Part shown: in pieces, positions 46,810-56,611 of the stretch | Layout: each line of letters begins with the position of its first letter | How positions within the stretch are numbered: the first letter of the stretch is position 1 | NCBI GenBank assembly: GCA_029216955.1 | Contig: JANAVB010005598.1 | Coordinates: 1,313,327-1,377,326, forward strand | Length of the DNA stretch: 64,000 bases | Source of the DNA: Iris pallida | Lineage: Eukaryota; Streptophyta; Magnoliopsida; Asparagales; Iridaceae | Direction of reading: 5' to 3' | Position numbers and translations under genes: made by a program | Notes under the pieces: generated by a model | Seen by the model: only the letters and a program-made list of their open reading frames with translations | Told to the model about the DNA's origin: nothing | Databases searched by the model: none

Positions 46810-47901
46810 TTATTTGTCTCATTAGATGCTTCTAATGAGTGGTTTTCGGATTTTAAATCAAGGAGTGCTGAGCCGGGGCATCCGACCAACTTCACCATTT
46901 TCTTCGACTTTTATCTTAACTTTAAGGTTCTTTGTTTAGATGAACTTGTGTCCACCCAATCCATCATCTATCTAAATGTCATCCAAATGTTTTACTGTAA
47001 TGTGACACATGGCGATACTAGAATTTATTCCAGTGTCGTCGACATTGACATCTCTTTCGACGACTTTGATCTTGCCGAGTATCTCGAACTTTCCGATCCC
47101 AACTCCTGGGAGAAAATAACTGATGCTCGTGAATTCCAATTCGTTGGAGACATCATTCTTGAGGGTTTCAAGGATATGATGTGTGAACCTAACACACGCC
47201 CTCGCAAACTTAAGGCAAAGTATCTCAATAATCACTTTTATGAACTTCATCGGATAATATTTTTATCTATCTTGCCCAAAGCGGGATCCACCAATGAAGT
47301 TACTTATCATGAGATCACAACCCTTTACTACCTTCACTTCACTATCCCCTTCAACTTTTCTCGCACGATGATGGACTGGATGATTCGTGCAAGAAAGAAA
47401 CCTAAATCGCTTGTATACACGATGTATCTACCCTTGATCTTCCATGCTTTTCACGTCCCTTTGGACGAATGTCAGAACGTACCTGCTCCTGCCTTTCTAT
47501 CCAAGGCCCGCAGGACTACTGCTGTCGTTGCTTCTCCTGAGACAGTTGAGGAGGTACCATCTGATCCTGATGCACCCAAGCCTAAGCCTCCAGCCACCCC
47601 TGACTCTATCTGTGACATGCTGCGTGATCGCTTCTGTTTGGAAGACGATAGTTACACTGCGTTTGATTATCGCACTACTCTTCAGATGAGTGCCATCAAC
47701 AACACACTGTACGACATCCATTATAATATGGCTCGGCATCCCACTATGTCATTTCCTATGGGGTGGAACCCTTCTCGCGAAGGTTACTGGATCGACGACC
47801 CCTGGGCCATGCGGTATCTGGAACCGAAAGCAGCGTTTATTGATCCTCGTCGCTCTGCCAGTGACCCTTCAGACACTGCTGGACCATCCCGCGCTCCATG
47901 A
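46663..47901 (+). pseudogene. SIRE extra ORF3 (env-position protein), one internal stop
   Basis: One frame of 413 codons from ATG 46663 (MAPRLLNRGKRHRTEGASSS, proline-rich start) to the stop at 47899, interrupted only by TAA at 46807-46809. After that stop the same frame continues FVSLDASNEWFSDFKSRS and reaches a globular-looking region with HFTIPFNFSRTMMDWMIRA and a Pro/Ser-rich acidic tail. Position (between pol and 3' LTR) and opening match the third ORF of SIRE/Maximus elements, often called env-like; I see no signal peptide or clear membrane span, so an envelope role is not supported. A protein starting at 46948 (317 codons) would avoid the stop. Confidence 0.75.
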
Positions 47902-48377
47902 TGGTTGTGGTTCCGTTCCTGCTGCTGCTACTGATGATGACTTAGTTATGTTTTAGTTATGTATTGTAGTTTCCTGCTTTTAACACTAAGCTTTGTAGTT
48001 TTTTCTTCTTCATTATATGACTGCAAGTTGCTTAGTTTGCATTTTTTTTTCTAAACTACTAGTTCTATTTTTCATGGTTGTGTGATTGCAATTCTTTTCT
48101 TTGTTAATCATTTATCTGTTTATAGGGGAGTACTTCGATATTTATTTGTGATAAATGAAAAATGGGGAGAAATATTTTATTATATATGATCATGTAGTGT
48201 TTGGATAAGCGCTTTGTCTCAAGACATATCTATTTACGGAAGAGCCAGCATATCCATCTACGGGGGAGTTATTTATTCCATGCCATTCATTTTGCTCTTA
48301 CTCCCTACAACATGTGTCCAGGTATGAACATTGGGACATACAAATATCATTTTATCAATTATCAAAATAGGAGAGAT
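47902..48377 (+). other. SIRE 3' untranslated region and polypurine tract
   Basis: T-rich non-coding sequence after ORF3. It ends ATCAAAATAGGAGAGAT directly before the LTR start; the purine-rich end is the likely plus-strand primer (48366-48377). Confidence 0.75.
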
Positions 48378-49352
48378 TGTTGACCCAAACTGGATCACAG
48401 TCAACCTGATTTTGAGTATTGACAAAAATGATATATGTTATGATCTAATATGACACATCAAGCCAAAGTTAGAACATCATCATATCTCGGTTTGAGACAA
48501 GATGTCATCAACAAATGCTGCTATTACTTGTATTCTGTGTCTACAATTTTACATTTATTTTAGTCTAGGATTATGAACGCTGAGTAGCACTGAGTGCCTT
48601 AAACCTAGAATCACTTATCCAAAGCTCCACCAAACAATCACCAAATCAAACTAAGCCCATTTGAACATCCTAGCCCAATTGAACATTTTGGCCCAAGAAA
48701 GTATAATTCGGGCCGAACTCTACCCCAGGCAGAGCTCGGGCCGAACTCTGGTTCCTTAATTTAAGGATACTAATTTCTAGGGTTTGCTGGTTGCTAGTTG
48801 TCCAACGGCCAAAATTTTGAATTTTGGGACAGAGTTCTGGCCGAACTCTGCCTCCCTGGACTAGTATATATAGGGCATGATTTCTTTCATTTTCATTCAT
48901 CTCTTCATCTCATCTTTTATAGCCTTATACATTCTAAGCCTACTCTTTCCATCTACTAGCCACATAATTTTCTAAGCCCCAAGGTGCTCAGTGTAATTCA
49001 GCTAGAAGTTCTGTGCAAGAGTTTGAAAGTAGTCGCTTGGACAATTCTAAGTTTTGCCTCAGCGAAAGTGTAAGAAGTTGGCGTGCTCTTCTGAGTAAAG
49101 GCACGTGGTGTACCTCTATTTCACAAATAGTGGATTTTAATCCTGAGTAAGAGTTCTCAGGCCTGGACTAGTCCTCCACGAGGAAAACCAGGTTAAAACT
49201 GCTGTGTTTGCGTATGCTTTTCTGATCTCTTTTATTTTCGCATTAATACTCTAATTAATTATTCTGTTGGTGAAAAAGTTTATTTTATTTGGTTATTATC
49301 GACACATACTCTATTCATCCCCCCTCTAGAGTTGCCTACACGTACTTCAACA
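48378..49352 (+). repeat. SIRE 3' LTR (975 bp)
   Basis: Starts TGTTGACCC and ends TACTTCAACA, giving the perfect terminal inverted repeat TGTTGA/TCAACA. It contains three copies of a palindrome-like GAGnTCGGGCCGAACTCTG motif (48709-48861) and a TATA-like CTAGTATATATAGGGC at 48862. The right half is shared with the 5' LTR fragments. Confidence 0.9.
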
Positions 49353-49530
49353 GTTGTCCAAAGCAAGATTCGTCCTAGTGCGATCTGCTCCCAGGAACCA
49401 TCAAGTTTGAAAAATTTCTGGAACGCTGGTTGTCTCCTCCTGACTGAACTCGCAGGACTCATTGGATTCCAATGGCAGCAACCTCTCAACTCTCTTCGTC
49501 TCTTATTTTCTCAGTAAGTCCCAACATAGC
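49353..49530. repeat. Inverted fragment of a Copia LTR
   Basis: 49353-49435 is the reverse complement, with differences, of 50151-50226 inside the Copia C LTR (CAAAGCAAGATTCGTCC and CCAGGAACC blocks). The rest (to about 49530) includes ATGGCAGCAACCTCTC, resembling a Copia gag start, but is too short to assign. Confidence 0.55.
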
Positions 49531-49660
49531 ACCACTTTGCTCCCTTGAGCCTGAGTCCGAGCCCAAGAAAGATTCAAGTCGTCAGCGATATCTCTCCTAA
49601 TGCATGATTGGCAGTCACTGTGAGGAACGCTCAACCCATATATTGAGATATGTGGGAGAT
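49531..49660 (+). other. 3' internal end and polypurine tract of Copia C
   Basis: Contains CCCTTGAGCCTGAGTCCGAG and GCAGTCACTGTGAGGAACGCTC, also found in the tail of Copia B on the opposite strand near 10250. It ends ATATGTGGGAGAT, the polypurine tract. Confidence 0.6.
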
Positions 49661-50492
49661 TGTTAGTGTTTTTGCCTTTAGACTAGGAAAGATAGTCCCA
49701 CATCGGCTACACCAAATGGTGAGTATCTCAATATAATACATTGTTTGTGTTGAGGTGTGCACATGAGGTGTGGTGGGGCACAAGTGTGTGCCATGTGGGA
49801 GTATTTTCTAGAAGAAAAATGATTAATTCCAACAAGGATGCAAGTTGATTTTTGTTGTGCGGACTCGGATTCGGACACGGACTCCAGGTTGTCTCGTGCA
49901 TGCACGGGAGTTTTCGGGGGGTAGGCATGGACTGGCACACTACTATGCTGATTGTGGGATGATCTAAAATATCAAACTCTATTTTTGAGTATTGGTATTT
50001 TAGTCCCACATCGGATAGGAGAAAAGGTGAAATCTCACTCCACTCTATAAATAGAGCCCCTTGGCCTCCTTTGGAAGATGCACCAAGAAGAGAGTTAAGG
50101 GAGTCCGTAACGTCCAGGAAGTCCGTTCAAGTCTCAAATATTGACTTACGAGCGTTCCATAAGTTCTTCGTGAACTTGTTGGTTCCTGGACGCAGATCAT
50201 GGTGGGACGAATCTTGCTTTGAGCAACGGTGATTTTAATCACCCAGCAAGAACCTTTCATCTTCTTCTTTCTTCTCTTTTCTCTGAGTTGTAACTCAGTT
50301 CTGTCCGTCAGCAACTGCAATTGCGAGGAAGAACGTGAGAATTATTTTCTGATTATTGTTGTTTTTTTAATCAGATTTATATTACAGTGTTCCTCGTGGA
50401 TCTCGAGAATAATCAGAAAGAAAATGTTTGTTTGAACCTCTGATCTCGACATCTACTTCTACCATCTTTGATCAAGTCCCGGGATTATAACA
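49661..50492 (+). repeat. 3' LTR of Copia element C (832 bp)
   Basis: Starts TGTTAGTGTTTTTGCC and ends GGGATTATAACA. A TATA box (CTATAAATAGAGCCCC) is at 50046-50053, followed by an R/U5-like region rich in TTCTTC. AGTCCCACATCGG occurs twice (49690 and 50002). A relative of this LTR is on the minus strand at 9777-10207. The rest of element C is absent, so it is a truncated remnant. Confidence 0.75.
50046..50053 (+). promoter_or_regulatory. TATA box of Copia C LTR
   Basis: TATAAATA in CACTCTATAAATAGAGCC, about 385 bp into the LTR. Confidence 0.6.
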
Positions 50493-50980
50493 AATTTTAG
50501 CTTTCCTAACATGTTTTTCTTTCTTAGGAGAAATTATTCAGTGGAATGGGCTCACAACGTGACAGTGGTAAATGATGAATCTGTTCAATTATATAATGAC
50601 ACATGGTAGTATCTTACTTATTTTTTAGTAATCATATCTTAATAATATTTGAAAATTATTTAATTAGTTTTTTTTAATATTACTATGTATCGTTATACTA
50701 TTGGACGAACTAATTATTTACCACTTCCACAAGATAAGTCCGTCCCACCGAATAATTTCTCCTTATTTTGCTTAAATAACATGTTTCTTCTCGTTTTGGT
50801 CTACGGAAAATATGTTTCTCTATGCTTAGTGTTTATCTTTTCTTTTTCTTTTAAAATTTGGTGTAATGCCTGTATAGTGCTTTGCATGGTACTCTTTTAG
50901 AAAATTTCCGAGACACAAAAAAACATTATGGTCACGTTTTTTTTTTTTTTTTTACAATTTCATAAAATGATGTGCTCCCA
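50493..50980. other. Unassigned sequence after Copia C LTR
   Basis: No known element or gene recognised. A TTTCTTTCTTAG splice-acceptor-like tract at 50515-50528 precedes a short open stretch (RNYSVEWAHNVTVVNDE, about 50530-50607), and another open stretch (TIGRTNYLPLPQDKSV) starts near 50697. These could be decayed exons, but two short frames are weak evidence. Confidence 0.25.
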
Positions 50981-50985
50981 CATAG

Positions 50986-51466
50986 GCTGTGCTTGGTAGG
51001 AAAGATGAAAAATGGAAGGAAGGAAAAAGAGAAGAATTTATTTTCCTTCCATATGGAAAAGAAATATCATTTCCTTCCTTTGTGTTTGGTAGCAAGGATG
51101 GAAAAGATAAGAGATACATTTTTCTTTGTTTGGTATGAAAAAAAAAGTGGAAGAAAATAAAGTAAAAAATATAGGATTTTATCAATTCTATCCTCAACTA
51201 AAAACACTTATTTACCATTTGACTTCATAAATAATTTTTAAATAATACATTCATATGGGAGTATAATTGTTAATTAATACAAGCCTCCACTTTTCCTTTC
51301 ACTTTTGGGGGAATTGAATTTCTTAGATTATGAAGGAAAAGTAGTTCTCCACTTTTCATTTCTTCCTATTTTTCTTCCATATCAAACAAGAGAAAATAAA
51401 TTTTTTTTTCATTTTTCCCTTATTTATTTTTCTTGCTCCTACTTTTTCCTCCTACCAAACACGCCC
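50986..51466. mobile_element. MITE-like element with long terminal inverted repeats
   Basis: The ends GCTGTGCTTGGTAGGA (left) and the complement of TCCTACCAAACACGCC (right) form an inverted repeat. Purine-rich GGAAGGAAAnAGAAG sequence after the left end is mirrored by TTCTTCC-type sequence before the right end. The flanks share CATAG (50981-50985 and 51466-51470). About 480 bp, no coding capacity, so a non-autonomous DNA transposon. A TGTGTTTGGT-type end is common in plant MITEs; the superfamily is not decided. Confidence 0.65.
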
Positions 51467-51471
51467 ATAGT

Positions 51472-51903
51472 GACGTTGTGTTTAGTTTGGTTTCAGTTTC
51501 GATTTCGTGTCATATTCATGTTATGTTTGTACGACATAGATATGATCGATATTGCTGCCGAATATATCCAACATCAATGCAATGTACACCACGTACCGAA
51601 CCATTTCTTCTGTCTACGTGCATCCGAAACACAAAAAAACATGCACATTTAAAGATCTAGTAATTCGGTTTCTTCCCTTCTGCCAAATTGACCCAACTCT
51701 TCACGGGATCGACTGCAGAGAAATGTCACGTTCTTCACTACATATTTAGACAAAATGTTGCTGTGGTGCGCCATATATTTTCTTATTGTACACCAGAAGA
51801 AATAGTAATGAGTTGTAGACCAGAAATAGTAACGAGGTTGGCCCCTATATAAGGACGCAACCAACCGAAATCTATTGCTAGAGTTTAAAATCGAATACTA
51901 AGC
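51472..51903. other. Unassigned sequence
   Basis: No gene or element recognised. Short frames (51552-51749, 51649-51864) overlap in several frames and carry no motif. Confidence 0.4.
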
Positions 51904-51913
51904 CGAACTCAAG

Positions 51914-52018
51914 TTTTTTTTTTTTTTTTAATCCCTCGCACACATACAATTGGAGAATTCGAACCTTTTCGGTTCCTCCAAGTGTCCGCTCTAATACCAC
52001 TAGACTAGAGAGCTCGGA
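51914..52018 (-). mobile_element. Short tRNA-derived SINE with 11-bp target duplication
   Basis: Minus strand starts GCTCTCTAGTCTAGTGGTA (RNA polymerase III A box near 51991-52007), has a B box GGTTCGAATTC (51956-51965) and ends in a 13-16 base poly(A) tail (T run from 51914). The direct repeat CGAACTCAAGT flanks it (51904-51914 and 52019-52029). A box, B box, poly(A) and long target duplication together are diagnostic for a SINE. At about 105 bp it is almost only the tRNA-like head, so it may be truncated or a simple SINE family. Confidence 0.85.
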
Positions 52019-52029
52019 CGAACTCAAGT

Positions 52030-52542
52030 CACTTTTGTGATTATTGGATAGAGATATAAGACCTGACTAGATGGTAAAAGATTTGGATCAAACTATGGAG
52101 GCATATTATTCCTTCTATTTATAAAAATGGTAAGAATTTGGGACAATGGGCCCTCTCCAAGATCGTGCACAAAGTTCGTACGTAACGTTGGAATTAAAAA
52201 AAAAAATCGAATACTGATCCGGCCCAGATCGAAATAAGAAGTTTGGTTCAGTTTTACAAGGCCAGGTTTGGATTTTGATTTTGGATTGGAAAGTTTTCGA
52301 ATTTTGGTTCGGATTTTAATTTTTTTGTTTTGAAAATCGACGGAAGTGAAAACCAATTCGAATGTCCAAAGTATATGTTCTGAACTACGTACAACTCACT
52401 CAACTCATACCACTCGCTACATCGCAGCCACGTTCGTTGGATCTCAGCCTTCGTTCTTTTGCGACCGTCCACTTTTCTTGCTCACAATCCGTACATAGTA
52501 GTGCCTTGCACAAAAGCCAAAAAATAATTTAGCAAGATAAGG
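52030..52542. other. Unassigned sequence with a SINE-body fragment
   Basis: No gene recognised. At 52484-52520 CTCACAATCCGTACATAGTAG is a diverged copy of 52768-52805 inside the SINE at 52691-52978, so part of this segment is a truncated second copy. Confidence 0.4.
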
Positions 52543-52617
52543 GACAGATGTAGCCAAGTGGATCAAGGCAGCAGACTGTGAATCCACCATGCGAGGGTTC
52601 AATACACGTTGTTCGCC
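52543..52617 (+). pseudogene. trnH-GUG: Plastid-type tRNA-His (GUG) pseudogene
   Basis: A 75-bp segment closely similar to plastid (and plastid-derived mitochondrial) trnH-GUG: GATGTAGCCAAGTGGATC, AAGGCAG, anticodon loop CTGTGAA with GTG, TCCACCATGCG, GGGTTCAAT and the end GTTCGCC. From memory of the plastid gene I count about nine substitutions. The anticodon and acceptor stems no longer pair fully (GCAGA against TCCAC), so it should not make a working tRNA. It is probably a remnant of organelle DNA inserted into the nuclear genome; no neighbouring plastid genes are recognised. Confidence 0.8.
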
Positions 52618-52690
52618 CATCACATTATTTAAATTTTCAAAAAATAGATTTTCAATATAATTAAGGCGATGAAGAATAAAACTATCGCTA

Positions 52691-52978
52691 TTTTTTTTTT
52701 TTCCTTTTCCTACTTGTTCTACCAAGAACACGTTAACCACAAGGGGTTGTGGATTTTTTCTACAGGGCTCACAACCCGCACATATCAGTGCCTTGCACAC
52801 AAGCCTAGCCGAGCCGCACAACCAACCCACCCTCACATGAATCCACAGAGACCTATAATATTACTTGAAAAATTAAATAGTGAAAAATTATGCTCCCCGT
52901 GGGATCGAACCTACATCCAACCATGGAACTTAATACCTCCCCTTGTACTACTTGAGCTAGAGATGCCCAGTTCCAACC
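52691..52978 (-). mobile_element. tRNA-derived SINE, about 288 bp
   Basis: Minus strand starts GGGCATCTCTAGCTCAAGTA (A box 52955-52972), has B box GGTTCGATCCC (52901-52911), a non-tRNA body, and a poly(A) tail (T run 52691-52702). No clear target duplication is seen. Part of the body recurs at 52484-52520. I do not recognise the SINE family by name. Confidence 0.65.
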
Positions 52979-53366
52979 TAATTTCTTTCTTGTATTTGCA
53001 TTGATATTGTATCATGCACCACGTACCTCGTGTACGTACTTATATCATATACTGGACCAGTATATCCAGTTTATTTTTAGATGATTTGGTTTTGGTTTTC
53101 TAGAGTGTCTCGAAAGTTGTATGGATAAATAACCCGTAGGATAATCGACAGGTGTAAAACTGATTATGACCTACGTAACTTGATTTGGGCTTGTCTTCTA
53201 GCAATATAACTATATGAGAGACCACCCTAGACCCCTGGATAGGATCTTGGCATTGCCATGTATCCGTACTAGGCCCTATACATAGACTGGCATATCATGA
53301 GAAATTTAAAAATATGATTTTTTTTTCTTTTTAATGTTTGAGTAGTATACCGATGGAATATATATC
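52979..53366. other. Unassigned sequence left of the CACTA element
   Basis: No gene, repeat or RNA recognised. It is the immediate target-side flank of the CACTA terminus. Confidence 0.4.
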
Positions 53367-53382
53367 CACTATCAAAAACTAG
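53367..53382. repeat. CACTA terminal inverted repeat
   Basis: CACTATCAAAAACTAG; the 5' CACTA bases define the superfamily. The 3-bp target sequence before it is ATC (53364-53366); the matching copy is outside the window. Confidence 0.85.
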
Positions 53383-53388
53383 TCATTT

Positions 53389-54190
53389 GGCGACGGAAGA
53401 ATCCGTCGCCAATCCGTCGCTAAAATCAATTAGCGACGGATAATCGACGACTTTTCGACCAAAATCGGTCGTTGGTAAAATACTCGTCGCTAAATAAATT
53501 CGTCGCTAGACAGTCGAAGCATCGATGAAAACGAGGCGAAAAAGCGACGGAAATGTAGCGGCAACTTAGGGACGACTTAGCGGCTAGTTCGACGGATTAG
53601 CAACAGATTGGCGATGTGCATGTTCGATAAATTAGCGACGGATTGTCGACGATTTTTGTCGAAATTTGCGTATTAGAAATTTTCTGATACGCAATAGCAA
53701 CATAGTAGCGACGGATTATTTCGTCGCCAAGATATCGCCAGTTCGTCGCTATCCGTCGAAAATTACGTATCAGAAAGTTTCTGATACGCAATAGCGATGC
53801 ATTAGCGATGGATACTTCTGTCGCAAGACTATCGCTACTTCGTCACTATCCGTCAAAAATTACGTATCAGAAAGTTTCTGAAATGCAATAGCGACAATTT
53901 AGCGAAGGATATATCTGTCTCCAAACTGTCGCCAACCCGTCACTATCCGTCGCTAACTAGATATATGTAATTTCCAGTAGCTCGACGACGAAAAAGCCAT
54001 AGTTTTTCCGTCTCTATCAGTCGCTAGCAGGATATATGTAAATTTTCAGAAGCTCAGCGACGGAAAAGCCGTCGCTCTTCCGTCGCTAACTGCATATAAG
54101 TAAATTTTCAGAAGCTTAGTGACGGATTATCTGTCGATGTTCCATCGCCAAGCGTCGTGTTTCCGTCAGAAATTCGTCGCTAACTAGAAT
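53389..54190. repeat. CACTA sub-terminal repeats with hairpins
   Basis: I count at least ten perfect GCGACGGA or TCCGTCGC octamers and many one-off variants in both orientations. Between 53655 and 53900 a ~115-bp unit repeats about three times, each with the palindrome ACGTATCAGAAA/TTTCTGATACG followed by GCAATAGCGA. From 53945 a ~75-80 bp unit (GTCGCTAACTAGATATATGTAA) repeats about three times. These are the expected transposase-binding arrays. Confidence 0.9.
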
Positions 54191-54535
54191 TTTTTTCGAA
54201 AAAAATAATCCTGATTTTACAGCACCCTAGTCACACAATTAGTCATTAACAAAATTAGCAATCCACAAACAGAACATAACACAATATTCATAATCAACAA
54301 TCTACCAAACAATCCAGAAACAGAATGGTAGCGACAGCAACAACTCACAAACATAAAAAAATATTCATATTCACAACAATAAAAAATATTCATAATCACA
54401 ACTCACAAACAACAACAAAAAATTATCCAATTACAAAAGATCGACTGGATTTCGGAGGGGCAACAACAACAACTCACAAAAATTATCCAATCCACAAGGG
54501 GTACAAATTATCCAATTACAAATACAAAAAAAAAA
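54191..54535. other. CACTA non-coding 3' region
   Basis: AC-rich sequence with two short direct repeats (CAACAACAACTCACAAA; AAATTATCCAAT) between the sub-terminal array and the transposase stop codon. Nothing else is seen. Confidence 0.5.
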
Positions 54536-54671
54536 CTACAAAAGATTGGCTGGATCGTCTGGATCGGCTGGAGCGGCTGATGGTGCCTGCTACGCTTTAT
54601 GAAGAAACGCCTGAACGATGTGAGCCGGCAGACCATCAAATATTTGTTGTGGAACTCGGCGTATATCTGCC
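54536..54671 (-). pseudogene. CACTA transposase gene, C-terminal end
   Basis: Minus-strand translation PQQIFDGLPAHIVQAFLHKA, a stop, then QAPSAAPADPDDPANLL and a stop at 54536-54538. It continues the exon at 62638-63108, from which it is separated by the LARD insertion. The frame has at least one premature stop. Confidence 0.7.
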
Positions 54672-56029
54672 TGTCACGACCAGCACCCTGATTAGGGACA
54701 CGAGAAGTGGGTACGTCCAGCCTACGCCGCAGCATCGGCAGTAGAACGCTGTCTAGGTCATCTAGAAATACTACAACTAAACAGATAAGGGTACCTGTAC
54801 AGTATATACCCTCCGAATGGAGGTGACATAGCAATACAGTCTCAATCACAAATGTAAAACTAAGGTAGATAGCATGAAAAGGAAATATGATAGATGAAGC
54901 AAGAAATAAGTTCGAGATCCACACATGTCCAAAACTAAACATAACATCACAGAATATAATATAATACTACAGTCTGAAAAGTACTAGCTGGCTCGCAGGC
55001 CAGGCAACCCAAACTAAACTACACTACTCAGGGAGAGAAAAGTCTAGTGGCTCTACTAATAAGCCACGGTCCAAGTCTACTCTATCTAACCCGTCCCCAT
55101 AATAGGTCGGACAATCAGCCTCTGAATCATCTGTAAAATTTTCAATGGTATCCTGTCAGAAAAATGAGCAAGTACAAGCGCTAACAGCAGTTCCATGTGA
55201 ATTGACAAATTCTATAAGAGACAGTATAATGAACTACAAGACAAAGATATATGAAGACTTGGGAACCGTTCGAAAGCCGAATTATAACCCTTAAACCAAA
55301 CAAGGACCGGGGTTGTAACCCTTCTCCCGAGCAGAAGTTAGTCTCCAATCAAGGTACAATGTAAAGGCATATAGAGCATATGAGTAACTGTATATCATGC
55401 ATGGAAAGAAAATACTGAATGTAGAACAGAACAGGATATATGATAAGATAAAATAAATATAAAATGTGCCTCAAATATTATAACATAATGTGATCGGTAT
55501 GGATCAAGAATCAGGCTTCCAGCCGACCGGCTACAAGTACGTGGACTCGGCCCGGCCGGGATGGTAAGCTATGGAGCGAGAAGTAGACAGGTCAGACTAT
55601 ACCCATCGTGAGGTGAGGGTATAGCTATGGTGCAAGGAGTAACTCTAGGTGGGCATTGATCACACTATCTATAAAATTCCTCATTTTTCGAATAGTATAC
55701 GGATCTGGACATAGCACGTCATGACGCAGGATTTCCTAAGAGGGGAGCAAATCCTCTTCAGAAATCTGCGTCAATACAAGTGCAAGAATCAAGACCAAGC
55801 AAGTACCAGTATCCCAAGAAATCTAGGAATGACATCTCATGACAGGAATCCGATAATACTAGTCCGTGAACTATCGTGACTGAAAATCAAGTAAGACACT
55901 ACGACTGAATCAGATATAGCAAATATCAAGACAATGAAAACTATCAATGAATGTACTCGCCTGTGGTCCTGAGCTGATAAGGTGAACAGACGCTCAGAGT
56001 AATCACAGACATAAAGATGAGATACTACA

Positions 56030-56540
56030 AGTCAAAACATGGTTTAATAATGAAAGAAAAGCTAATCTAATCATGATATGCAAGTCTAAGTCAAAACTAG
56101 GTCAAACTAAGTCACACCAAGCTAAACTAGGTCACACTAGGACAACCAAGGTCAAACAAGGTCACTGGACGTCAATCCAAGTCAAACTATGTCTCACTGA
56201 GTCACACTAAGTCTTGTCAAGTCAATCTAGGTCAAATCAAGTTATATCAAGTCAATGTAAGCCAGACTAAGTCAACTCTAGGTCATACCAGTCATCGTAG
56301 GTCAAAACAAGTCGAAGAAAGTCAAACGGGGTCAAGAGTTAGCCTACAGTTGACTTTGGTCAACTGGTCAACTCTAGGTCAACTCTAGGTCAACCTAGCT
56401 CAAACTGGTCAAATGTTGACCAAAAGTTGACTTTTGGTCAACCGTTCAAGTCTAATGGAATTTGGGACTAAATTGGGTAAAGTGTTGACCCATAGTTGAC
56501 TTTTTGTCTAAAAAGTCAACCGTGGTCAACCAAGGTCAAG
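56030..56540 (-). promoter_or_regulatory. W-box (TTGAC) array in LARD-3 3' LTR
   Basis: By hand I count 23 GTCAA (TTGAC on the minus, sense strand) plus 5 TTGAC on the + strand in about 510 bp, nearly all extended to TTGAC(C/T). The array looks like a degenerate 10-12 bp tandem repeat. TTGAC(C/T) is the WRKY-binding W-box core. The same array is present at 60510-61040. Confidence 0.6.
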
Positions 56541-56611
56541 ACTAGGTCTAGACGACTATTTCTAATCATTACCAACCCTTACAACCCATATTCGATTCAT
56601 TCTCAAACCCA

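Larger units (their letters stand above)
28803..49352 (+). mobile_element. SIRE/Maximus-like Copia element with nested insertions
   Basis: Parts in order: truncated and split 5' LTR (28803-29028, 33195-33394), Met-tRNA primer site, gag (33448-34737 and 41216-42380), protease-integrase (42380-43600), RT-RNase H (44030-45400), a long spacer, an extra ORF3 (46663-47901), polypurine tract and 3' LTR (48378-49352). SIRE/Maximus membership is inferred from the coiled-coil gag, the LVSWFSKKQN and ALSTTEA RNase H motifs and the third ORF between pol and the 3' LTR. Insertions and stops make it inactive. The first roughly 540 bp of the 5' LTR is deleted. Confidence 0.85.

Noticed and set aside
46663..47901. 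Viral envelope protein
   Set aside because: No signal peptide, membrane span or glycoprotein pattern seen; only the position matches the env-like label.
52543..52617. Functional nuclear tRNA-His
   Set aside because: Stem pairing is broken and the sequence follows the plastid type; treated as a pseudogene.
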